From positions 1 through 15,028 of the forward strand of contig JASIJX010000345.1 in assembly GCA_030049955.1 (NCBI GenBank): a DNA stretch of 15,028 nt, written 5' to 3'. Source of the stretch: Acidobacteriaceae bacterium. GTDB lineage: Bacteria; Acidobacteriota; Terriglobia; Terriglobales; Acidobacteriaceae. This document shows, in pieces, positions 6,836 through 13,133 of this stretch. The notes under the pieces were generated by a model, which was given only the letters and a program-made list of their open reading frames with translations, was not told the origin of the DNA and made no database searches. Within the stretch, counting starts at the first letter, position 1. The number at the start of each line of letters is the position of its first letter. A program made the position numbers and the translations under genes.

Positions 6836-7834
6836 ATGTTACGCAAGCGCTATTACATTCTCTTCGTTGCACGCGATGAGGATGGACAGATTCGCAAGAT
6901 TCCCGTTCCTCTCAGGTACGCATACGGTTTTGTGGCGGCTGCCGTGGTCGGTACGTTCACGATCGTGGGGCTGGCGGGTTCGTATACCCGCATGCTGCTG
7001 AAGACCGAAAGCTACAACCAGGTTCGGCAGGAACGGGAGACGCTGCGCAAGGACTACAACCAGATGGCGGAGCTTGCCCACGACCGCAGCATTCAGGTGG
7101 CGTCACTGGGCGCGCTGGCCAACGAGGTGACGGCGCTGTACGGGTTGCGGCAGAACCGGCTTGCAGTCGAGACGCGGGTTGAGGGGCACGGTGCGCAAGC
7201 GAAGTCCGCAGCATCTCCAACGCCGGGTTCGCTGGCGCAGGCGGATGATCAGAACGGTGACCCGAGCGCGCAACAGATCGAGAGTTCGATGGAAGAGTTT
7301 TACGCACTGCGCACCGATGCGCTGTCGGGGGCGGTGTCGCGGGCGCTCGAAGGTGGATTGAGCCCGAGCTTTACGGGTGACTGGACGGAGTTGGCCGATG
7401 CGCCTTCGCTGTGGCCCGTTGAGGGCCCCGTGGCATCGAGCTTTGGTGAGCGCCTGGATCCGTTCAATGGTGAAGGGGCGTTCCACGCGGGAATCGACAT
7501 CGACGCGCCGATGGGCACCCCTGTGCGCGCCGCCGCAGACGGCAACGTGATGCGGGCGGGCATGGCCTCCGGCTATGGACGGGTAGTGGAACTGGACCAC
7601 GGACACAACCTGAGCACTCTCTACGGGCATCTTTCCGGCTTTGCTGTCCTGCCCGGCGAGCATGTTACGCGCGGCCAGGTGATTGGATACGTGGGCGAGT
7701 CCGGCCGGGCAACCGGGCCGCACCTGCACTACGAGGTGCGGGTACACAATGTACCCGTAAACCCGCATAAATACCTGCGCGAAACCTACGAGCAGGAAGC
7801 GGGACTGGATGCAGCTTCGACACGCGGACAATAG
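6836..7834 (+). CDS. Membrane-anchored M23-family (LytM/NlpD-like) metallopeptidase
   Basis: A 332-residue envelope protein. A cytosolic head of about 28 residues precedes one transmembrane helix (about 29-51, FVAAAVVGTFTIVGLAGSY). A probable coiled coil follows (about 55-110), then a polar linker, and a C-terminal M23 domain from about residue 190 (WPVEGPVASSFGER). The zinc ligands look complete: His217 and Asp221 in FHAGIDID, and His298 of HLHYE (296-300), with His296 as catalytic helper. It is therefore probably an active peptidoglycan endopeptidase, not a degenerate activator of the EnvC type; the substrate bond is not known. The start is supported by GAGAGG. It stands alone, with 126 bases before the next gene. 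Confidence 0.92.
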   Translation: MLRKRYYILFVARDEDGQIRKIPVPLRYAYGFVAAAVVGTFTIVGLAGSYTRMLLKTESYNQVRQERETLRKDYNQMAELAHDRSIQVASLGALANEVTALYGLRQNRLAVETRVEGHGAQAKSAASPTPGSLAQADDQNGDPSAQQIESSMEEFYALRTDALSGAVSRALEGGLSPSFTGDWTELADAPSLWPVEGPVASSFGERLDPFNGEGAFHAGIDIDAPMGTPVRAAADGNVMRAGMASGYGRVVELDHGHNLSTLYGHLSGFAVLPGEHVTRGQVIGYVGESGRATGPHLHYEVRVHNVPVNPHKYLRETYEQEAGLDAASTRGQ

Positions 7835-7882
7835 CGCGGGACATCTGCCAGCCGCCTCAAAGTAAGAGATTCAGTGTGCCGG

Positions 7883-7909
7883 CCCCTGGGACTTACCGAC
7901 CCCTGGGAC
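7883..7909 (+). repeat. Short direct repeat upstream of the GH5 gene
   Basis: CCCCTGGGAC occurs at 7883-7892 and again at 7900-7909, 17 bases apart, about 50-75 bases before the GH5 start. It could be an operator or chance in GC-rich sequence. Confidence 0.25.
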
Positions 7910-7948
7910 CGGGGTGTTATCGTGTGGGGAAAATTCACAGAGCCACAT

Positions 7949-7954
7949 GGAGGA
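7949..7954 (+). promoter_or_regulatory. Ribosome binding site deciding the GTG start of the GH5 gene
   Basis: GGAGGA lies 6 bases before GTG 7961. The frame is open to 7874, but only this start gives a clean signal peptide at the very N-terminus. Confidence 0.7.
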
Positions 7955-7960
7955 TGCGCT

Positions 7961-9106
7961 GTGCAGGTTCGCCGCTATTTTCTTGTCTTTTTTGCACTGG
8001 TTTCCGCTTCGCTTGTGTCAGCTTTCGCCCAGGACCGCGCTACCGATCTGCGCACGGCCTTTGCCCGCGCGCAGCACCTGCGGCATGGGATCAACGCTTC
8101 AGAGTGGTTTGCGCAGTCGAGTGACTACTCGGCGGCACGGACCGACCGCTATACGGACGCGGCAGATATTGCACTCATGGCGCGGATGGGTTTTGACCAT
8201 GTGCGACTGAGCATTGATGCGGCGCCGCTGGAGCAAGCGTTTTATGGACGCGGCGGAGCGAATGGTGACTTTATTGCCCGGCTCGATCGGGCCGTGGATA
8301 CGATGCTGGCCGACGGACTGGCGGTGATTATCGACCTGCATCCCAGTGACAGTTACAAGCAGCAACTGCGTGCGAACAATGATGCGGTAGACCGGACAGC
8401 AATGCTTTGGAGGCTGCTAGCCGCGCATTACGCCGGTCGCGACCCGGAACGGGTCTTCTTCGAGATTATGAACGAGCCAGAGGTTGACGACCGCTATCGC
8501 TGGGCCGGCATTCAGCAGCGATTGGCTGCGGCTATCCGAGTGGCGGCTCCGCGGCAGACGATTATTGCGGCTGGTGGGAGCTACTCAAATTTGCAGGACC
8601 TGCTTGCGCTGGAGCCTCTGGCCGACGGCAATGTGATCTACAACTTCCACTTCTATGAGCCGCACGAGTTTACGCACCAGGGATCGAGCTGGAGCGTGCC
8701 TTGGTGGAGTTACACGCACGATATTCCGTATCCGCCGGCCGAGGCGTCGATGGCAGAATCGCTGGCCGAGGTTCCGGACGCAGTAGACCGATTTTCGCTC
8801 AAGAACTACTGGCTGGATCACTGGGACGGGGAGCGAATTCGGGCGCTGATCGACGAGGGGGCAGCGTGGGCGCGGGAGAACAACGTGCCGCTGATCTGCA
8901 ACGAGTTCGGCGCGTACCGCGAGCACATGGATCCGGCGTCACGGGCAAGGTGGATCCGCGACGTGCGGATGGCGCTGGAGGCGGACGGGATTGGATGGGC
9001 GATGTGGGACTACCGTGGCGGGTTCGGCGTGGTGCACAAGCAGGATGGGCAGCCGGCAGTGGTGGATGAGGCAATACTTGAGGCGCTGGGATTGAAGGAG
9101 AAATAG
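7961..9106 (+). CDS. Secreted glycoside hydrolase family 5-type endoglycanase (cellulase domain)
   Basis: A 381-residue protein. The first 23 residues (VQVRRYFLVFFALVSASLVSAFA) are a clear Sec signal peptide, so it works in the periplasm or outside. The rest is a single TIM-barrel catalytic domain. Family motifs are HGINASEWF near residue 45, the MGFDHVRLSI strand, VIIDLHP, the acid/base Glu172 in FEIMNEPE, the NFHFYEPHEFTHQG strand, and the nucleophile Glu315 in ICNEFGAYR, followed by WAMWDYRGGFGV. GH5 enzymes hydrolyse beta-glycosidic bonds of cellulose, mannan or related glucans with retention; the subfamily substrate cannot be read here. There is no carbohydrate-binding module. The gene ends convergent with the RIP-like gene. 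Confidence 0.92.
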   Translation: MQVRRYFLVFFALVSASLVSAFAQDRATDLRTAFARAQHLRHGINASEWFAQSSDYSAARTDRYTDAADIALMARMGFDHVRLSIDAAPLEQAFYGRGGANGDFIARLDRAVDTMLADGLAVIIDLHPSDSYKQQLRANNDAVDRTAMLWRLLAAHYAGRDPERVFFEIMNEPEVDDRYRWAGIQQRLAAAIRVAAPRQTIIAAGGSYSNLQDLLALEPLADGNVIYNFHFYEPHEFTHQGSSWSVPWWSYTHDIPYPPAEASMAESLAEVPDAVDRFSLKNYWLDHWDGERIRALIDEGAAWARENNVPLICNEFGAYREHMDPASRARWIRDVRMALEADGIGWAMWDYRGGFGVVHKQDGQPAVVDEAILEALGLKEK

Positions 9107-9135
9107 CGGCGGGTCGCTTCACTGCTTGCTATTCC

Positions 9136-9183
9136 GAGCCTGGCCGCAAAGTGTGCTGCCAGGATCGGGGGCACCACAGGCTC
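9136..9183. terminator. Possible bidirectional terminator between convergent genes
   Basis: The gap holds CCTGGC (9139-9144) pairing with GCCAGG (9158-9163), and alternatively GAGCCTG (9136-9142) pairing with CAGGCTC (9177-9183). The first pairing has a 13-base loop. No clear T-run follows, so Rho-independent action is uncertain. Confidence 0.3.
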
Positions 9184-9223
9184 TGAGTCGTTCCAGGTAC
9201 GCCTGAAGCCTGCTCGGAGTGTG

Positions 9224-9778
9224 TCACTTTTTCAGCAGCACTCCTGGGTCATTCTTCTTCGAGAGATCATCCCAGTTGAGGAAATACTTCTTCTTGAGAT
9301 CGCCGCTGGGCACAACCTGGTTGAGAGGAATGCCGTTATAGAGGCCGTTGAACAGGCCGGTGAAGTACGTTGTAACGGTTGCAAAACGAAGAGACTCGCT
9401 GATCACCGCTGCAGCAATGACGACTAGTTTGGTATCGAGCTTTTCTCCCGACTTGTACTTCGCCAAGGCCGCCAGGCCGTCGACCGATCCGACCGTAATC
9501 TGACCGACTTCGCCGAGGACATTGTAGTTGCTGCCAATTCCGCAACTGGATCCCCAGCCACCCGCCTCATTTTCGAAGTGATACCAACCGTCCGCGCCGT
9601 TGAAACCGATGACGTAGGCATCGGAACAACGCAGCTGCAAATGAACCGGAAGATCGACGCTGGGCAGCTTCAGTTCGATATCGAGAGCCCCAACTCGAGA
9701 ACTCTCCAGATGGTTGCGAAGCGCGCCTAGGCTTGACTGGTATTCATGCTGCCGCAGGGAGACAACGAAGTCGGCCAT
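9224..9778 (-). CDS. Ribosome-inactivating protein (RIP)-like rRNA N-glycosidase, ricin/Shiga toxin A-chain family
   Basis: RIPs remove one adenine from the sarcin-ricin loop of large-subunit rRNA and stop translation. This 184-residue protein follows the ricin A-chain order: DAYVIGFN (ricin NAYVVGYR), GWYHFEN (SAYFFHP), GSNYNVLGEVG (GGNYDRLEQLAG), VISESLRFATV (MISEAARFQYI) and FLNWDDLSK (ENSWGRLST). The five active-site residues map to Tyr66, Tyr85, Glu128, Arg131 and Trp169 (ricin Tyr80, Tyr123, Glu177, Arg180, Trp211). It is shorter than ricin A (267 residues), ending soon after the Trp and so lacking the C-terminal subdomain. There is no signal peptide, B-chain or lectin domain. GAGGAG lies 5 bases before the ATG. 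Homology is inferred from motif order by eye; activity and target are unknown. A small membrane protein gene ends 30 bases upstream. Confidence 0.85.
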   Translation of the reverse strand: MADFVVSLRQHEYQSSLGALRNHLESSRVGALDIELKLPSVDLPVHLQLRCSDAYVIGFNGADGWYHFENEAGGWGSSCGIGSNYNVLGEVGQITVGSVDGLAALAKYKSGEKLDTKLVVIAAAVISESLRFATVTTYFTGLFNGLYNGIPLNQVVPSGDLKKKYFLNWDDLSKKNDPGVLLKK

Positions 9779-9783
9779 TTGAT

Positions 9784-9789
9784 CTCCTC
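9784..9789 (-). promoter_or_regulatory. Strong ribosome binding site of the RIP-like gene
   Basis: GAGGAG on the minus strand, 5 bases before ATG 9778. It shows that the gene has its own efficient translation signal. Confidence 0.75.
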
Positions 9790-9808
9790 GTGAGGCCCGC
9801 GAAGGACG

Positions 9809-10294
9809 CTATCGCGCCGCTGCACGTGAGTATACGCCGGGTCGAGGCGAGGCAATCGCCGACCGTTTCTGCCGCCGGCGAAGGCTATGACGCGCCCACG
9901 ACCGGCTGACGGTGGCAGTGGCGGCTTTGAATGGTATTGGGCGCCGCAGTTCGATCTGTGATGCGGCTTCTTGCGATTTCGCGTTGCTTTGTGAAACGAC
10001 TCCCTGCGCCTTCGCCAAGATACGGCGGAACAAGGGTAACTGAGCCTCTTGCTTTTCGCTATCGGCCGCAGACTGGTTGCTCTTTGCCCCTCTTTTCCAC
10101 GAACGGACGCTGAAGATATAGACAGCGAGGCAGAACACATTGGCGGGGATCAGGCCAATTTGTGATGTTTTCCAGCCTATGTCGCAGACAATCAAGCTGT
10201 TAACGGCGGCCACAACGAGTCCGGTCCAGTTTCTACGGCCCACCAGGAAAGTGGAGATGATGGTTAGAGCGCAGGATAGATAATCAAGGTGCAT
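9809..10294 (-). CDS. Small membrane protein upstream of the RIP-like gene
   Basis: A 161-residue protein. The first 66 residues hold about three hydrophobic helices (about 5-19, 24-40, 46-63) separated by GRRNWTG and WKTSQIGLIP. This faintly resembles small PnuC-like membrane proteins, which carry similar W-x-G and Q-x-G-x-x-P features; that is a weak resemblance. The remaining 95 residues are polar and Arg/Ser/Ala-rich without clear order (ending GVYSRAAAR), so the native protein may end earlier or this may be a disordered tail. There is no good Shine-Dalgarno at the ATG. It lies 30 bases upstream of the RIP-like gene on the same strand and is probably cotranscribed. An immunity or export role would be an inference from position only. 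Confidence 0.65.
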   Translation of the reverse strand: MHLDYLSCALTIISTFLVGRRNWTGLVVAAVNSLIVCDIGWKTSQIGLIPANVFCLAVYIFSVRSWKRGAKSNQSAADSEKQEAQLPLFRRILAKAQGVVSQSNAKSQEAASQIELRRPIPFKAATATVSRSWARHSLRRRQKRSAIASPRPGVYSRAAAR

Positions 10295-10320
10295 TCGCGA
10301 GTTGCTCTAAGTAAATAATG

Positions 10321-10334
10321 CCTGAAAACTCAGG
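10321..10334 (-). promoter_or_regulatory. Small palindrome upstream of the RIP cassette
   Basis: CCTGA-AAAC-TCAGG lies 27 bases before the ATG at 10294. A TATTTA (10312-10317, minus strand) directly downstream could be a -10 element, but no good -35 is seen. It could be an operator or a leader hairpin. Confidence 0.25.
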
Positions 10335-10395
10335 AAGATGCGGCCTTCGGAGTGGCTAGAATAGGGGATGCGGAGGCAATTTTATTTGCCCTCGA

Positions 10396-10442
10396 ATTGT
10401 AGGGCGAGCCGCGTACGCAACGTCGGTCCGCAGACCTACAAT
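10396..10442. repeat. Inverted repeat ATTGTAGG / CCTACAAT
   Basis: ATTGTAGG (10396-10403) and CCTACAAT (10435-10442) are perfect 8-base inverted repeats around a GC-rich 31-base centre. They sit beside a second, longer stem-loop at 10448-10489 in the same gap. Confidence 0.45.
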
Positions 10443-10447
10443 GAGGT

Positions 10448-10489
10448 TCCCACCCTGGGCGCTAAGTCGAAGAAACGCCTAGGGCGGGA
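10448..10489 (-). terminator. Long stem-loop downstream of the PQQ dehydrogenase gene
   Basis: TCCCACCCTGGGCG (10448-10461) pairs with CGCCTAGGGCGGGA (10476-10489) over 14 positions with two G-T pairs and a 14-base loop. It lies 14 bases after the stop at 10504, so it could terminate or protect that transcript. TCCCACCCT-type inverted repeats are, to my recollection, common between genes in Acidobacteriota. Confidence 0.5.
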
Positions 10490-10503
10490 CACTCAGAACA
10501 CAG

Positions 10504-11850
10504 CTACTTTGTGCCCGTGTAGATGACGTGCCAGATGGTGCGTGAGCCGTCGTCGGAGACGAAAAGTGAGCCGTCTTTGGCTTCTGTCACGCCCACTGGC
10601 CGACCCCAGACGTTGCCATCGCCTATCGTGAAGCCAGTGAGAAAATCCTCGTATTCGCCGGTGGCGTGGCCGTCGCGCATGGGTACGCGGATGACTTCAT
10701 AGCCGGTGCGCAGGCTGCGGTTCCAGGAGCCGTGCTCGGCGGCAAAGCCGTCGCCGCGATACTCGGCCGGGAATCCACCTTCTCCGGTTTTGGAGCCCTG
10801 GTAGAAGATCATCTCGAGCGAAGCGAAGTGTGGCTGCAGGATGACGTCGGGGGTAAGCACCTTTGATTTGAGCTCAGGATGCTTGCCTTCATGACGCGGG
10901 TCCTGATGGCCGCCCATGTACCACCAGGGCCAGCCGAAGAAACCGCCTTCGGGCACATGGGTGATGTAGTCGGGAACGAGGTTGTTGCCGAGGCCGTCGC
11001 GCTCGTTTGTGGAGCACCAGAGCTCGCCGGTGCTGGGATTGATGGCTTCGCCAACGCAGTTGCGGATGCCCCAGCCCCACACTTCGCGGAATTTGCCCTC
11101 GGGGCTGTACTCAAGAACGTCGGCGCGGTGATATTCCTCGGGGTGGGTATCTGGATCGTCGACGTTGGAATGTGAGCCGACCGAGGCGAAGAGCTTCGAT
11201 CCGTCTTTCGAGAAGACGAGGTCGCGTGTCCAGTGGCCGCCGCCGCGGAGACGGCCGCCGCCAGGCAGGTCAGCGAGTTTCTCCATGGGGCCGCGGGCCT
11301 TCATGTCGCCGTTGTGGTAGGGGAAGCGCACGATGGCGTCGGTATCGCCGATGTAAACCCACTGAGGATCATTGCCGAGGGGGTAGAAGGCGATGCCGAA
11401 GGGCTGGTGCAGACCGGTTGCAAAGACAGACATTTGCTGCGGCTTGCCGTCAGGCGTAACACCGCGAAAGACCTTGATTTCACCGCTTTCGCTTTCGGCG
11501 AGGAAGATGTCACCGTTGGGCGCGGTGCGCAACTCGCGGGGGTTATCGAGGTCTGTGGCATACATTTCTACTTTGAATCCCTTTGGCGCGATGGGCCATG
11601 CGTTGGCCGGGCGCGGGACCACATCCGGGCCGTTGTCGACCGATTGATCTTCGGCGGGAGCGGGGAGATCGGCCAGCGTGATGTGGCGGCGGATGCCGGG
11701 CGACTCGTGGGCGGCGTCAGTAAAAGCGGATTGGGCGGTGAGCACCGGATGTTTATTGTCGGAATCGGCGGAGCTGACGACGGCAAGGAACACAAATACC
11801 AGTGCAAAGAAAATGCCGGACAACAGAGCAAAGCGCTGAAAGCGTTTCAT
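10504..11850 (-). CDS. PQQ-dependent sugar dehydrogenase (sorbosone/glucose dehydrogenase-like beta-propeller)
   Basis: A 448-residue protein with an N-terminal hydrophobic segment (about 8-27, ALLSGIFFALVFVFLAVVSS) that exports or anchors it in the periplasm. The rest resembles the GSDH/L-sorbosone dehydrogenase family: a six-bladed propeller holding PQQ and oxidising an aldose or sugar alcohol with electrons passed to the membrane chain. Family signs are GFKVEMYATDLDNPRELRTA, HQPFGIAFYP, GGHWTRDLVFSKDG (His206 a candidate catalytic base), GWGIRNCVGEAINP, NERDGLGNNLVPDYI, GWPWWYMGG, FAAEHGSWNR, GRPVGVTEAKDGSLFVSDD. The exact substrate is unknown, and no PQQ biosynthesis genes are in the window. 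GAGAGGGG just before the ATG supports the start. The gene lies 37 bases after an upstream same-strand gene, so the two probably form an operon. Confidence 0.88.
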   Translation of the reverse strand: MKRFQRFALLSGIFFALVFVFLAVVSSADSDNKHPVLTAQSAFTDAAHESPGIRRHITLADLPAPAEDQSVDNGPDVVPRPANAWPIAPKGFKVEMYATDLDNPRELRTAPNGDIFLAESESGEIKVFRGVTPDGKPQQMSVFATGLHQPFGIAFYPLGNDPQWVYIGDTDAIVRFPYHNGDMKARGPMEKLADLPGGGRLRGGGHWTRDLVFSKDGSKLFASVGSHSNVDDPDTHPEEYHRADVLEYSPEGKFREVWGWGIRNCVGEAINPSTGELWCSTNERDGLGNNLVPDYITHVPEGGFFGWPWWYMGGHQDPRHEGKHPELKSKVLTPDVILQPHFASLEMIFYQGSKTGEGGFPAEYRGDGFAAEHGSWNRSLRTGYEVIRVPMRDGHATGEYEDFLTGFTIGDGNVWGRPVGVTEAKDGSLFVSDDGSRTIWHVIYTGTK

Positions 11851-11887
11851 TACCCCTCTCTTGTTGATGGTAAATGGTGGTTAACTG

Positions 11888-12928
11888 TCATTTCGATGCG
11901 CCAAGGACTGGCGGCGCTGCAGGAGATGGCGCATTGGCCTGGCCCTCCACCATGCCGGCCACGAAACTTGCCGGCAGCGAAGCCGTGATCACGACGCGGT
12001 CGTTTTTTTGCGTCACGGCGGCTGTCTTTAACAGCTCTTTGAAGCCATTGTTTACCGGCGTGTCGGCGAGTGGCACGGATATCCTCTGGAAGAGGCTGAC
12101 GATGGTTCCCAGCGCCTGAGCCTGGCCGGCGGCGACGGATTCGCTGCGGGCGATCTCTTCTACGCGGAACTTGAGCAGCCCCTCGAAGTGGAGCGAGCCG
12201 GTGACGGGGATGGTGGGCGCAAGACTGGCGATAACGGTGGAGTCGGCAGGCAGCGGGAGTTGAAAGCCGAGGACGCTGATGGCTCCACTGTTTGAAAACG
12301 GCAGACCGATTTTGCCTACGCCCCAGACGAGTGCGAGAAGCGGCACCTCGTGGTAGTACTGCTGGAGAACCGACGAGCCGGCAAAAGGAAGAGCCGCGGT
12401 GCGATGGCGGTCGATGATGGAATGAATCTGTTCCGGGGTGGGCGTATTGGAGATGGCGACCATATCGTAGCCGATCTGCGAGACGCGCACGGTGCGGCCT
12501 TCGGAGGGAATGTTGTAGATGGTCCTGGCGGCGTAGACTTCGCGGGATTCGGAGTGCGCCGCGAGCCACGCATTCAGGCGCTTGCCGCTGAGCTTGCCGA
12601 CGAGGACGATCGAGTAGGCGACTGGACCGTTCGGTCCGTTGGGATCGGGCATGCGGTGCAGAGCGACGGCCACCTGGTCAAGATCGCGCTCCCAATCGAT
12701 GCCGGTCGCGTCGACAAATTGCTGGTACTCGGGCACGCGCTGGGGCGGCCGCATATGCCGGGGCATAAATGCGCGGATCGGTTTGAGATTGACGTAGACG
12801 ATGCCGTCGGACTCGGGAAGCAGGCGTGCTGCTTCCGGCGGCGCCTTGGAGCGCAGAAACACGGCCACGGCCAGCAACAGGAGCACCAGGGCAACGATGA
12901 GGAGCGTTCTGCGCGTACGTCGGTTCAT
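11888..12928 (-). CDS. Membrane-anchored hypothetical protein
   Basis: A 346-residue protein of unknown family. A basic N-terminus (MNRRTRRT) is followed by one transmembrane helix (about 8-25), giving an N-in anchor with a large periplasmic domain. That domain starts ARLLPESDGIVYVNLKPIRAF, a layout recalling DUF3352-type proteins in which an anchor precedes 'LLP.dt..yv.l'. It ends in a Pro/Ala-rich tail (ANAPSPAAPPVLGASK). No enzyme motif is visible. It lies 37 bases upstream of the PQQ dehydrogenase gene on the same strand and may act with it, for example as an envelope partner; that is inference. The start codon has no strong Shine-Dalgarno. A DUF1800 gene diverges from it. Confidence 0.82.
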   Translation of the reverse strand: MNRRTRRTLLIVALVLLLLAVAVFLRSKAPPEAARLLPESDGIVYVNLKPIRAFMPRHMRPPQRVPEYQQFVDATGIDWERDLDQVAVALHRMPDPNGPNGPVAYSIVLVGKLSGKRLNAWLAAHSESREVYAARTIYNIPSEGRTVRVSQIGYDMVAISNTPTPEQIHSIIDRHRTAALPFAGSSVLQQYYHEVPLLALVWGVGKIGLPFSNSGAISVLGFQLPLPADSTVIASLAPTIPVTGSLHFEGLLKFRVEEIARSESVAAGQAQALGTIVSLFQRISVPLADTPVNNGFKELLKTAAVTQKNDRVVITASLPASFVAGMVEGQANAPSPAAPPVLGASK

Positions 12929-13133
12929 GTTGAGCCGTCAAAGAATACGCTAACATCTGGGGGCAGATGAGTGGGGTTGGGATGAGCCGGTTACTGGAGA
13001 GCAGATTCGGCGAGATTTCCCGTTTCAGCGCCGCAACTTTACGTTTCAAAGACCGTCTGCTCCTTCAGTACCATTTGGCGCAGTACGATTGCGCGCCTTG
13101 CTTCCCGGCTGATTTCCTGCTGGAGTTTCTTTC

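Noticed and set aside
7103..7831. 242-codon minus-strand frame opposite the M23 gene
   Set aside because: Antisense shadow; the M23 frame carries all zinc ligands.
9727..10140. 137-codon minus-strand frame overlapping the membrane protein and the RIP start
   Set aside because: It competes with two better frames, lacks a ribosome site and is Arg/Ser-rich. The region may still deserve a codon-bias check because the membrane protein tail is itself weak.
11233..11988. 251-codon plus-strand frame opposite the PQQ dehydrogenase
   Set aside because: Antisense shadow; the minus frame matches a known family from end to end.
11850..12569. 239-codon minus-strand frame overlapping the anchored hypothetical protein
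   Set aside because: Arg/His-rich frame shift of the 346-residue gene, which has a clean membrane anchor.
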